Shown piece after piece: positions 42,211 to 52,800 of a stretch of 64,000 nt of DNA; within the stretch, counting starts at the first letter, position 1; each line of letters begins with the position of its first letter. Position numbers and translations under genes: made by a program. Below the pieces are notes generated by a model. The model was not told the DNA's origin. It searched no databases and was given only the letters and a program-made list of their open reading frames with translations. The DNA comes from UBA6168 sp041741095. GTDB taxonomy: Bacteria; Bacteroidota; Bacteroidia; Chitinophagales; Saprospiraceae. The stretch is from the NCBI GenBank assembly GCA_041741095.1, contig JBGSKQ010000117.1:23397-87396 (forward strand). Direction: 5' to 3'.

Positions 42211-44082
42211 TCAAAAGTGAAACCCATATCCGAAAAATACTGCCTGCATGCCCAATAGGCTTAACCCTGCCAACCCAACACCGATCAAAATGAGGGCAAA
42301 GGGCAAATAGACCAGCGCCCGCACCAATTTGTTTTCCCAACCCAAATAATGCATGACGGGCAGCAGCATAAAAGCGAGGCATAGTCCGAAAAAAGAAATT
42401 TGGAACATATAGATACAGGCGGCGCCGAAGACCAGCCCTGTCATTAATTCAAATGCCTGTACGGGCAGGGTGTCGGGGTGGCTTTTGTGGATGAAATGCT
42501 GCCAGTTCGTTTTCAGGTTTTTGAAAAAACCGCCCGCATTGCCAATGCCTGTATGCTCTTGCTGGTTGGTGTCGCCCGTGACGAGGAAGATGGCTTTTCC
42601 CGAAACCATATAGGCCAACACGCCCAGGGAAGAAAGCGGCCCAAGGGCGGCGTACAGCGCCGTACTATGGGACAAAAACTTGAACAGTTTCCACGGCTTC
42701 GTCGCCATCGCAAGGATAAAGCACAGCACTGGGGCGAAGAAGGTGAGCATGGTAATGGCAAAAAAATCGGGTGTATAAATAGTGCCGAAATGCTCGTGCA
42801 AAATAACGACTGGAAAGGTGATGAAATGGCCGCCCAACGCTATCGTGAGGTCTTGTTTTTGACCGAAAAAATAAGGCAACAGCAGGTTGGCATTCACCAT
42901 GAACAAAAAGTAAATGAGGGTGAGCGGCAGGTTGAGCGTAGGGAAAAGAATGTCGAATTTTTCCGTCCAGGTGATGTTTTTTGCCCGTAGGAGCCAGACC
43001 ATTTTTTTCTTCAAAAACTCGCTCGTGCCACGGGTCCATTTCATGTGGCGGATACGGAAGGCCCGCACGGTGTCAGGGAAGTCCTCGAAACAGACCACGT
43101 CCTCGACGAAGCGGCCCCGGTAGCCCATTTCACGGGCCTCAATGGCGAAGCCAAGGTCTTCGCTCACGATGTCGGGGAAGCCTCCTATTTTTTTCCAAAC
43201 ATCCCTGCGCAGCAGGGCACCGTGGCCGAGGAACATAACGAATCCGAAGCTGTTGCGCAGCGGCTGATACCATTTCCAGTGGATGTCAATGCCCACACCG
43301 AGGGCTTTTCCGAGGCGGCTTTTCACCTTGGGGTTCGCCCGGTGGTTGGCCTGCGTGAAGCCGCATTTCGGGTCGGCCTCCATGACTGGGATGAGCTTGG
43401 AGAGGAAATCGGGCGGCAATATCTCGTCCGCATCGGCGATGGCAAAATATGGCTCACGGGCGAAATTTTCGAGGCCGTGGTTCATATTCCCAGCCTTAAA
43501 CGCCTTGCGGTCGGGGCGGCGCACCACTTGTACCAGTTTGGGGTGTTTGGCGGCAAATTCGTCCACCTTTGTCATGAACGCTGGATGGGTCGAATCGTCC
43601 AAAATATAGACCTTGAAGTTGGGGTAATCCTGCCCTACGCACGACAGTAAGCTCTCTTCCAGGAAGTCATTGTAAGTGGTGTAGAGTATGGCCACGGGCG
43701 GAAATTCCAGGAGCGTTGCATGGGTGAGCGCTTTTTCTGGCTTGGCACAAAACCACTTGTGTACAAAAGCAAATGCGACCACTCCGATATTGTAAAACCC
43801 ATACAACCAAGCAAAGTCTATGAACAAGATGAAGGTGAACAATGCCCACCAACTTCCTATGCTATAGCTGGCCTCCAGCAAGCCCCACAGGCGGGGTTGG
43901 AACCAAATAAGCGAGGCTGCCCAGGCTCCAAATATGCTGACATACAACCAGGGTTTAGGATCGTGGGAAAGCAACCCCTGGGCGGCTCTTTCTTTTATTT
44001 GTGGCAAACTGATGGCCCGCTGCAATGGCAGTTTGAGTGCCGGGCTTGCAACTTGCACCCGGTCTTTGTTATTTTGTAACAT
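42211..44082 (-). CDS. GT2 family processive glycosyltransferase (cellulose-synthase-like)
   Basis: The 623-residue inner-membrane protein has two N-terminal membrane helices (about 45-110). The cytoplasmic GT-A domain has the family motifs ILDDSTHP, FAIADADEILPPDF (Asp-x-Asp), FPDIVSEDLGF (the catalytic acid, SED in place of TED) and RHMKW in place of QxxRW. At least five more membrane helices complete the C-terminal half. It would build and extrude a beta-linked polysaccharide. The RHMKW and SED variants mean cellulose should not be assumed. The next gene on the same strand, 120 bases before it, encodes a TPR/barrel protein that could export the product. Confidence 0.9.
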   Translation of the reverse strand: MLQNNKDRVQVASPALKLPLQRAISLPQIKERAAQGLLSHDPKPWLYVSIFGAWAASLIWFQPRLWGLLEASYSIGSWWALFTFILFIDFAWLYGFYNIGVVAFAFVHKWFCAKPEKALTHATLLEFPPVAILYTTYNDFLEESLLSCVGQDYPNFKVYILDDSTHPAFMTKVDEFAAKHPKLVQVVRRPDRKAFKAGNMNHGLENFAREPYFAIADADEILPPDFLSKLIPVMEADPKCGFTQANHRANPKVKSRLGKALGVGIDIHWKWYQPLRNSFGFVMFLGHGALLRRDVWKKIGGFPDIVSEDLGFAIEAREMGYRGRFVEDVVCFEDFPDTVRAFRIRHMKWTRGTSEFLKKKMVWLLRAKNITWTEKFDILFPTLNLPLTLIYFLFMVNANLLLPYFFGQKQDLTIALGGHFITFPVVILHEHFGTIYTPDFFAITMLTFFAPVLCFILAMATKPWKLFKFLSHSTALYAALGPLSSLGVLAYMVSGKAIFLVTGDTNQQEHTGIGNAGGFFKNLKTNWQHFIHKSHPDTLPVQAFELMTGLVFGAACIYMFQISFFGLCLAFMLLPVMHYLGWENKLVRALVYLPFALILIGVGLAGLSLLGMQAVFFGYGFHF

Positions 44083-44202
44083 GATTTCTTGCGTTTATAG
44101 ATTTCATAAAATGGAGGTCGGTGTGCCAGCACTGGCCTCCTTTTTTTGGTTATCATTCTCAATGATCAAATAGTGGTTTGAACCGATATGGAGCTTGTCC
44201 CA

Positions 44203-45576
44203 CTATTTTTCAAACCTTATTTTCAATCCTAGGGCAAACACGGTAGCATTGTTAAATACACCTTGTTCACGGTTGATGGCGAACTGTCCCCACACGATTT
44301 TGCTGAACGGGAACAGGGCTACCAGATAGCCTCCGGCGATGCGGTCATTGACGCCCGGAAAGTTTTCGGCATTGAGGTTGGGTTTGCCATAAAAACCGCC
44401 TACAGTCAGTTCGTAGCCTTTTGGGTGGCGGATTTTTCCCGACAGCAGTCCACGGTGCTGGGCAGCGTTACTATTGCCGTCACGGGCGTAGAAGTAGCTG
44501 GTCTCAAAGGAAAATATTTTGCCGACAGGCACATGGAAACCCATGTTGACAAACCATTCGGTGGGCCTATCGGAAGCGATGCCCATGAAGCCGCCTAATT
44601 TGAAGTTAATCGCATTGCTGGTGTAAAAAACCTGTTCGGCCTTGAACAGTTGCTGGACATTCCGGTCGGGGAAAAAACGCAAGCCGTAATCGAAACGGGA
44701 GGCCAAATGGCGATTCCAGCCAGCGAATGCGCCAATCCAGGAAGCAGCCGCCCCCTGCCGGCGGGCCAGGAAGTCAATGTTGTCCAGGGAAAGCGAATTG
44801 TCGTACCGCACATAGGCGGTGAAGCGGGGGTCGAATTGCCAACTCGCTTGCAAAAAACGGAGGCCATACCGGCTGTCGCCACCTACCTTTGAGTATCCGC
44901 CCCAGGCATCCAATTCGATGGCAGAGCTTTCCGTACGGGTACGGTCGAGCATATCCTGTGCGATGCGGTTGGAAGGGTCAAGTTCCAATGCTTTCCGAAA
45001 TGCTATGCGGGCACTTTTCGACTCGTCGAGCAACAGGTGGGCCTGGCCTTTTCCGATGTTATGATCGGGTTCGTCAGGAAACTCTTCGGATAGTTCCTGG
45101 AAGACCATAAGAGCAGCTTCGCCATTCCCTGCAATGAGGTAGGTATGGCCGAGACCCTGCCTTGCCTCTTTGCTGTCACGTTTTTTTTGCAAAACTTTTT
45201 GAAATGGATAAATTGCTTTTGGCGTGTCACCCGACCAGGAATAGGCATAACCAAGGCCAATGAGTGCCTCCTCATTGTCTGGGTATTTGTCCAATATGCC
45301 TTTGAAGCCAAGAATTGCAAGGTCAAACTTCCGCCACCAGGAGTGGTTGTGTGCCCGCAGGAGTTGGGCTGGCAAAAAGCCGGGATATACTTCCACCAAT
45401 TTGGCCAGCTCTGTCTCGGCAGCTTGGTGTTGTCTGGTGATTGCCAACTGCCTGGCCTGCTCCAATTCGAGGTATTGGGAAAATGAAAGGATGGGCATAA
45501 TTGCTAGGATGCAGACAAGCAAGCCGCCTTTCCAAAAACGCTGTTTGTTCAATGAAGAAATGGTTTGATTTTTCAT
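44203..45576 (-). CDS. TPR plus YaiO-like outer-membrane beta-barrel protein
   Basis: The start at 45576 (MKNQTISSLNKQRFWKGGLL) is chosen because the signal peptide follows it (VCILAIMPILSFSQ); an upstream ATG only adds 12 residues. The protein has about 457 residues. TPR repeats span about 30-210 (EEALIGLGYAYSWSGDTPKA; AFRKALELDPSNRIAQDMLD). A C-terminal beta-barrel of about 240 residues has alternating aromatic strands (YGLRFLQASWQFDPRFTAYV), ending ALGLKIRFEK. This layout is that of YaiO/BcsC-like polysaccharide exporters. It precedes the GT2 synthase gene on the same strand, so the pair may form a minimal exopolysaccharide system. Confidence 0.82.
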   Translation of the reverse strand: MKNQTISSLNKQRFWKGGLLVCILAIMPILSFSQYLELEQARQLAITRQHQAAETELAKLVEVYPGFLPAQLLRAHNHSWWRKFDLAILGFKGILDKYPDNEEALIGLGYAYSWSGDTPKAIYPFQKVLQKKRDSKEARQGLGHTYLIAGNGEAALMVFQELSEEFPDEPDHNIGKGQAHLLLDESKSARIAFRKALELDPSNRIAQDMLDRTRTESSAIELDAWGGYSKVGGDSRYGLRFLQASWQFDPRFTAYVRYDNSLSLDNIDFLARRQGAAASWIGAFAGWNRHLASRFDYGLRFFPDRNVQQLFKAEQVFYTSNAINFKLGGFMGIASDRPTEWFVNMGFHVPVGKIFSFETSYFYARDGNSNAAQHRGLLSGKIRHPKGYELTVGGFYGKPNLNAENFPGVNDRIAGGYLVALFPFSKIVWGQFAINREQGVFNNATVFALGLKIRFEK

Positions 45577-46239
45577 GATGGATATAGTTTGGATACAGCT
45601 ATTACTTCTCACAATGCACTGATTGTAAGTGATTTAAATAAATCAAATGAATGTGGGAAGAAATCTGAACGGTGAGGTAAATCTATGGCCACATCTTGTC
45701 AAAAACTATTGAATGTAGCTGAAACGGACAGACGCAAGACTGAATCAGGAAGGATTTTGTGCCGTACTGGTTTTTATTAAATGCTCCAAACCACGAGTAC
45801 GATACTTGTCAGCCAATATTGACCAACAATAGGCACAGCACATGTCAACAGTGCCGTTCTTTGTGGAAATGATTTTGAAAGAAGTTCAAGCCAGAAGGCG
45901 AAGGCGATCTGAGGCACCAAGAGGAAAGTCACAAGGGAATGCTGCCCGCTTAATTCAAAGCGATATTTTAACGTGAATTATGCTAATACTTATTTGATTA
46001 CCAATAACTTACGACCCATTATTCCGGGATTGGAACGCTGATTGGACGGATTAGGCGGATTGAAACGGATTTTTTCTTACCAACGAATTGAATCCGCCCC
46101 AATCCGCCTAATCCGCCTAATCCGCGTTCCAATCCTGTTGCGCTTGATGCCATAACTCACGTTATTTTAAAGCGATACAACTGCATATAGCAATCATATC
46201 GCCCCAATCGTAAATCGTAAAATCGTAAAACGCAAATCT
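45577..46239. other. Intergenic region, no gene seen
   Basis: About 660 bases separate the divergently placed 5' end of the TPR/barrel gene from the 3' end of leuS. The left 400 bases contain no plausible frame and no RNA that I recognise. The right part holds the 45-bp inverted repeat at 46027-46135. Confidence 0.55.
46027..46135. repeat. 45-bp imperfect inverted repeat of ggattaggc words
   Basis: The left arm 46027-46071 (ggattggaacgctgattgga, then cggattaggcggattgaaac) pairs with the right arm 46091-46135 (aatccgccccaatccgccta, then atccgcctaatccgcgttcc), about six mismatches, 19-nt loop. The arms are themselves tandem ggattaggc units. Confidence 0.7.
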
Positions 46240-49212
46240 CTACACCACAATATTGATCATCCTCCCCGGCACCACGATGACCTTCTTCACGGCCATGCCT
46301 TCCAGCCACTTTTTCACGGAATCCAGTTCCAGGGCCAGTTTTTCCAGTTCCGGTACCGACATCCCGGCGGGTAGTTCCACCAAGTCCCGCTTCTTGCCGT
46401 TGATGCTGACGGGGTAAGTGACCATGTCGGAAAATAGGTAGGATTCGTCGAAGACCGGGTAGTCGGCCTTGCAGACGCTGTCTTCGTGGCCCAGGCGGTG
46501 CCACAGCTCCTCGGCGATGTGCGGGGCGAAGGGCGCTATCATTTTCACCAAAGGCTCCAGCACGGAGCGCTTGGTGCAGTTCATGCTGCGCAGGTCGTTG
46601 ACACAGATCATAAAGCCGCTCACGCAGGTATTGAAAGAAAAACGTTCGATGTCTTCCGTCACCTTTTTGATGCAGGTGTGCAGCACTTTCAGTTCGTCCT
46701 TGTTGGCGGCTTCGTCGCTGACCTTAAACTTGCCGTTGTTGTCAAAAAACAACTCCCACATTTTCCGCAGGAACTTGAACACACCGTCAATGCCCTTGGT
46801 GTCCCAAGGCTTGGCCTGCTCGATGGGGCCGAGGACCATTTCGTACAGGCGGAAGCAGTCGGCACCGTAAAAGGCTACCACGTCGTCGGGGTTGATGACG
46901 TTGTGCTTAGACTTTGACATTTTTTCAACTTGAGGTACTAATTGCACATATTGCTTTCCATTCTTCTCAATCCAAGCTACGTTTCTATTTAAATCTATGT
47001 TGGGAAATTCATAGAATTTAGATTCTACCAAATTTTCAAGTTTGGAACGTTCCAACGTATCATCATTTTCAACCAATCCAACTGGAATTGACCATGCTAT
47101 ACTTTTATAATATCCATTAGACAAATACTGAATACCTGCAAATTCAAAAATCCTATGATTCAATTTCACCAATCCGCTTTTAGTAAAAATTTTAAAATCA
47201 GAATCAAATGCACCATAAATGACAATATTGTCAACATCATCCCTATCCATTGGAGATAATATCTCTGAATCATTTGGTCTAACCTGAATTTCTATATAAT
47301 AGAAGTACATTGACACCCCCTGTATCATCCCCTGATTCAACAACTTCTTATAAGGTTCCTGTGTCGGCACCAAGCCCTTGTCGTACAGGAACTTGTGCCA
47401 AAAACGGCTGTACATCAGGTGGCCTACGGCGTGTTCCGTGCCGCCCACGTACAAGTCCACATCCTGCCAGTAGTTGATGGCTTTTTGTGAAGCAAACTCC
47501 TCGTTGTTGTGGGCGTCCATGTAGCGCAGGAAGTACCACGACGAACCGGCAAAACCCGGCATGGTGTCGGTTTCCCTGGTCCAGCCATTCGGAAGATGTA
47601 CCCAGTCTTCGGCCCTCGCCAAGGGTGCTTTTCCACCGCTGGCAGGTTTGAAGTCGTCCAGTTCGGGCAGTTCCAGCGGCAACTCGTCGTCGCTCATGGC
47701 ATGGGCCACGCCGTCCGGGTCATAGACGATGGGGAAAGGTTCGCCCCAGTAGCGCTGGCGGCTGTAGATGGCGTCCCGCAGCTTGTAGTTGATCCGGCGT
47801 TTGCCGATGCCCATCGCTTCTATTTTTTGCAAAATGGCCTCGATAGCGTCCAGCACCTCCATGCCGTTCAGGAAATCGGAGTTGATCATCTTGCCCAACT
47901 TGTCTTCGATGGTGGCATTGGGGTACATGGATTTATCAATGACCTCGACGATGGGCAAGTTGAATTTTTTGGCAAAACGCATGTCCCGCTCGTCGTCGGC
48001 AGGCACGGCCATGATGGCTCCCGTGCCATAGTCTTTCAGCACGTATTCGGCTATCCAGATAGGTATTTTTTCGCCGTTGAATGGATTGACGGCATAAGCA
48101 CCCGTGAAGGCACCCGACACTTCCTTCGTTTCCGCCATGCGATCCCGCTCGGAGCGGGTGTTGACGTATTGCAGATAGGCTTCGATTTCCTGGCGTTGGC
48201 TGGGAGTGGTGATCTGTTTTACCAAAACATGTTCAGGAGCGAGAACCATAAAGGTAGCGCCAAAGATGGTATCGGGACGAGTGGTGAAGATTTCGAGCCT
48301 CTCCCCCCCAGCCCCCCCCAGAGGGGAGGGAGACGAGGGGATTTCAAAAAACATCTGTGCCCCTTCCGACCTACCGATCCAGTTGCCCTGCATTTTTTTC
48401 ATGGCCTCCGAAAAGTCCACTTCCTGCAAGCCGTTCAGCAGCCTTTCGGCATAAGCCGTAATGCGCAGCGACCATTGCAACATGGGCTTGCGTTCCACGG
48501 AGTAGCCGCCCCGCTCGCTCACGCCGTCCTTCACCTCGTCGTTGGCCAGCACGGTGCCAAGGGCCTCGCACCACCATACATAGGTGGTCTTGCGGTAGGC
48601 CAGGCGGTAGTTCATCAACACATCGTCTTTTTCTTTCGGGGAAAATGCCTTCCATGCTTCGGCGGTAAAAAAGGCTTCCTGCGAAGTGGCGGCTTCCACA
48701 TTGGCGTTGCCTTCTTTTTCAAACTGTGCTACCAGCCCTTCGATGGGCATGGCCTTGTCAAAACTGCGGTCGTAGTAGTGTTTAAAGAGTTGCAGGAAAA
48801 TCCACTGCGTCCATTTGTAGTAGTTGGGGTCGCTGGTCTGCACCTCCCGGCTCCAGTCGAAGCTGAAACCGATGTTGTCCAACTGCTCCCGGTAGCGTTG
48901 TATATTTTGGGCGGTTGACACGGCGGGGTGTACGCCTGTTTGGATGGCGTATTGCTCGGCCGGCAGGCCAAATGCGTCGTAGCCCATGGGGTGCAGCACG
49001 TTGTAGCCCTGCATTCGTTTAAAACGGGCCACGATGTCGGAGCCGATGTAGCCCAGCGGGTGCCCCACGTGAAGGCCGGAGCCGGAGGGGTACGGGAACA
49101 TGTCGAGGACGTAGTATTTGGGTTTGGGGCTGTCATTTTCGACTCTATAGACATCGTTATTCTTCCACCATTCCCGCCATTTTTTCTCTATGTCGTTGGG
49201 TTTGTATTCCAT
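46240..49212 (-). CDS. leuS: Leucyl-tRNA synthetase
   Basis: The 990-residue class I synthetase charges tRNA-Leu. The HIGH signature is HVGHPLGYIGSD (about 46-57). A CP1 editing domain spans about 230-430, with the TTRPDTIFG motif and the MAVPADDERD region. KMSKS is at KMSKSKHN (about 765), followed by an anticodon-binding helical domain and a C-terminal LeuRS domain ending in PGRMINIVV. The segment just before KMSKS, encoded by about 46920-47335, is strikingly AT-rich compared with the GC-rich flanks and encodes the leucine-specific-domain region. All catalytic motifs are intact. It is a stand-alone gene. Confidence 0.97.
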   Translation of the reverse strand: MEYKPNDIEKKWREWWKNNDVYRVENDSPKPKYYVLDMFPYPSGSGLHVGHPLGYIGSDIVARFKRMQGYNVLHPMGYDAFGLPAEQYAIQTGVHPAVSTAQNIQRYREQLDNIGFSFDWSREVQTSDPNYYKWTQWIFLQLFKHYYDRSFDKAMPIEGLVAQFEKEGNANVEAATSQEAFFTAEAWKAFSPKEKDDVLMNYRLAYRKTTYVWWCEALGTVLANDEVKDGVSERGGYSVERKPMLQWSLRITAYAERLLNGLQEVDFSEAMKKMQGNWIGRSEGAQMFFEIPSSPSPLGGAGGERLEIFTTRPDTIFGATFMVLAPEHVLVKQITTPSQRQEIEAYLQYVNTRSERDRMAETKEVSGAFTGAYAVNPFNGEKIPIWIAEYVLKDYGTGAIMAVPADDERDMRFAKKFNLPIVEVIDKSMYPNATIEDKLGKMINSDFLNGMEVLDAIEAILQKIEAMGIGKRRINYKLRDAIYSRQRYWGEPFPIVYDPDGVAHAMSDDELPLELPELDDFKPASGGKAPLARAEDWVHLPNGWTRETDTMPGFAGSSWYFLRYMDAHNNEEFASQKAINYWQDVDLYVGGTEHAVGHLMYSRFWHKFLYDKGLVPTQEPYKKLLNQGMIQGVSMYFYYIEIQVRPNDSEILSPMDRDDVDNIVIYGAFDSDFKIFTKSGLVKLNHRIFEFAGIQYLSNGYYKSIAWSIPVGLVENDDTLERSKLENLVESKFYEFPNIDLNRNVAWIEKNGKQYVQLVPQVEKMSKSKHNVINPDDVVAFYGADCFRLYEMVLGPIEQAKPWDTKGIDGVFKFLRKMWELFFDNNGKFKVSDEAANKDELKVLHTCIKKVTEDIERFSFNTCVSGFMICVNDLRSMNCTKRSVLEPLVKMIAPFAPHIAEELWHRLGHEDSVCKADYPVFDESYLFSDMVTYPVSINGKKRDLVELPAGMSVPELEKLALELDSVKKWLEGMAVKKVIVVPGRMINIVV

Positions 49213-49843
49213 GATTTGATTTTGATGTCATTAATCATTTGTCATTTGTCATTGTCGCCACTATGGAGAGCATTTATGGGTAAATGCTTTTTGAAATTGA
49301 TTGTCATTTATTTTTAAGCTATTGATTATCAACATAAATGACTTCAATGACAAATGACGACTTCAATGACCAATTTCAAATAAGAGTGCGAAGAAAGGGC
49401 ATTTTACGGAATTGGAAAAATGCTTTGCAAGGAAGTGTAGATGGCAAAAATCATCATAGCAGGATGGAGCTGTGTGCAAATGCTTTTGCCACTTTGCCTG
49501 ACAGGATGTGGATGTAAATCAGGATGGTCATTTTAAAAAATTTCCATTTGTGATGCCCAAAATGGGCCTATCATATTAAACAGGAATAAAACTTGTAGTG
49601 GAATGGTTCCGCCTTCTTCCCTATTTTTCGATAATGCCTTGATTTCCAATTTTAAAAAAACTATTAACTTTCGCCGTCCCTTTTTTTCGAAGGGGCAACT
49701 TGCCTTACTCAACTCATCCCTTAAGCCTCCAAAACTGGACATCTTGCTGATTGGCTCCCCACTGGGCCAAGCTTCACGCTATTAGAACCCAAAACCCAAG
49801 CTATGTTGGCTTGGGCAAAAAGATTTATAAACCGTTCAGTCCC
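49213..49843. other. Intergenic region between divergent genes
   Basis: The stretch contains catttgtcatttgtcatt words at about 49230-49255 and the complementary caatgacaaatgacgac words at about 49345-49370, forming an imperfect inverted repeat near the leuS start. The rest is AT-rich with no credible gene. An in-frame extension upstream of 49844 (from 49751) lacks a signal peptide and is not supported. Confidence 0.55.
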
Positions 49844-52800
49844 ATGAATTCACCGATACTACCCAATTTGTTAAAGCGGGCCATGTTGTCCGTTTCACTG
49901 TTTTTAGCCATTGGGATCATTCCCGCAAAAGCGACCGTCTTTTGCCCGCAGGACCAAATCATCCAGTTGGGCACCCATGCCTGTGGGGTGATAGTGGCCC
50001 TCCACGAGTTGGATTTCACCACGACCGTTCCGCTGGTTGACACGGTTTTTTTTCCTGAAACCAATTCTTCTTTCCCTATCGGAACGACCACGGTGACGAT
50101 GGCCACTGCCGATATAGATGGTATGCTCAGTGCTTGTACCTTTAATATCATCGTACTCGATTTCTTGGGGCCACAGGTTTTCTGCGAAACCAGTGTTTCG
50201 CTTAGTTTGGAGGGCGATTGCGAGCGCCTGGTCACGCCGGATGAAGTACTGGAACTCGACCTGAACGGCTGCTCCGACAATTTCAAACTGTTCCGGCTGG
50301 GCCAAAACGGCTCACTCGAAGACCCATTGATAACGGCCTTTGACATTGGCTCGACCATTACCATCCGTGCCAGGCAAAACGTGACCGGGGAAGAATGCGA
50401 TGCGCTGGTGACGGTCTTGGGCGGCACTCCGCCTTCGTTCACCTGTCCGCCAGACATTACCATCGCCTGCAATGTACCTGTGGACACGTCCCATACCGGT
50501 GCGCCCATTTTGGGTGGCTGTTTTGAAAATATAGAATATTCGTACACCGATCAATTGACGCCGACCAACTGCCCGGATTCATTTGCCTACCAAATCATCA
50601 GGCACTGGACGGCCACTGACCCCTACGGAAATGTGGACCAATGCAGCCAAATCATTACTGCCAAAAAATTCAACATCAACCTGGTCACTTTTCCATTGAA
50701 TAAAGACGGCATCGAAGCGCCAGCCCTGGTTTGCAATGATACTTTGGATTGGGAAATGGTGGCCGACCCAAAGGTCAGCGGCTTCCCGGTTTACAATGGT
50801 TTTTCACCCAACCTCAGCCAATATTGCCGCATTTCCGTGACTTATCTGGATTTTGAAACAAACCTGTGTGGCGAGTCCTGGGAGATAAAACGGGTCTGGA
50901 AAGTAGTGAAAACCTGCGCCCCATTTGTCACCTTGCTGGACACGCAGATCATCAAAATCCTCGATCCCAATCCGCCGTTGTTTGAAATACCCGATTCGAT
51001 TTTTGTCAGCCTCTCGCCCGAATGCGACAGCTTTTTGCATTTGCCCCCTGCCAACGTCATTGCCGAATGTTCGGATTATGACATTTTGATTGAAACGCCC
51101 TGGGACACGCTGATCAGCAATGGCGGCAGCATTCATTTCGACACCTTGATAGCAGGGGTTTATCCGCTGAAATATACACTGACCGATGCCTGTGGAAATG
51201 TCAGCATCAAGGAACCCATACTGGTCATTGACAATGGAACGCTTGTTACCTGCCCACCGGACACGATTGTCTATTGCGATTTTTTTAATGATACTTTGAA
51301 TGTGGCCGTGCAAACTGGCAACCTGGAAACGGCTGAGATAGTGGGAAATCCAATTTACTACGCCAATTGCATTTATACAGTCAGCGAGGTAGATTCACTC
51401 GATATTAATTCATGTGGAGTCGGCACACTCAAACGTTATTTGACTAATGAAGATGCCGCCGACCCGGTAACTTGTGTACAAACCATCACCGTAACCCCTG
51501 TCTCTGATTTCGAAGTTTTATTTCCAGCAGATATAGCCATTTGTACCACGCTGGCCGCCGGTAATACTGGGCAGCCGGAATTATTCAATATATCCTGCGA
51601 AAATGTAAACGTCAATTTTACTGATGATATAACGCTCAGCGGAATAGCGGGCTGTTTCACCGTACACCGGACCTTTGAGGTGAAAAACACCTGCACATTT
51701 AACGGGAACACCTCCATTCCAGACGAGGAGGTGGATACCCGCCGCTTTGCAGATGGCGGCGACGGTTATATCGAATACACACAGGTCATTGAAGTGAATA
51801 ATACGACAGGCCCAAAATTTCCAAATGGCTGTGCTATTAACGACATTATCTTGCCCAATACGGCCTGTACCGCTTCTTTTACCATCCCAACCCCTATCAG
51901 CACTGGCTGCGGCGACAACCCAACGGTTCAGGTTTCCGGCGATTTGGGGAATATATTGGGGGCAACAATTCCGTTGTTTTCCGGCACTTATAATGTGGTT
52001 TATACTGCCACCGACGACTGCGGGAAAACAGGCACTTGCACGGCGAATTTTGAGGTAATAGACAACCATGTGCCAGTGGCCAAATGCAAAAGCCCTTTCA
52101 CCATAGAACCCATGACAGAGCTTACACCGATTGACCTTGACAACGGCAGCGGAGACAATTGCAACAACTTGTATTATTCTTTTGCCAAGGATTCATTGGT
52201 AGAAACGAGGTTTTTTCCTTGTTGTGAAAATGGGTTGTATGACCTGACGCTTTGGGTGAGCGATCAGGCGGGCAACATGGATTCCTGTCATACATTCGTG
52301 CTGGTGGATCCCGATACAGTGGTTTGTGTTTGCGACCTGACATTGAGTGGGCATATTTATACGGAAGAAAATGATGGAGTAGCCAATGTTATAGTATCTG
52401 TCAATACAAACGGCTTCAACGATACGCTAATAACGGATGGTACGGGCATCTATTCATTCAATGTATTGCCAGGCGAAGATTATAGTGTGGATATTTATAA
52501 AAATTCCCACCCTACGAATGGCGTGACCACCTTCGACGGGGTGCTGATTACCAAGCATATCTTGGGAATAACACCTTTGGACAGTCCATATAAAATAATA
52601 GGGGCCGATATCAACCGATCCAATACGGTGACTACTTTTGATAATGTTGAATTGCGGCGGGTCATTTTGGGCATTAATGCCAATTTTACCAACAATACCT
52701 CCTGGCGATTTATACCCGCCAATTATGTGTTTCCCAATCCTCAGAACCCTTTCCAAACTTCATTTCCAGAAAATATTATTCTAAACAATACACAATCCAG

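Noticed and set aside
47509..48918. Long open frame (469 codons) on the plus strand, antisense to leuS
   Set aside because: It lies wholly within the unmistakable leuS coding sequence and arises from its GC-rich codon pattern; its translation shows no domain.
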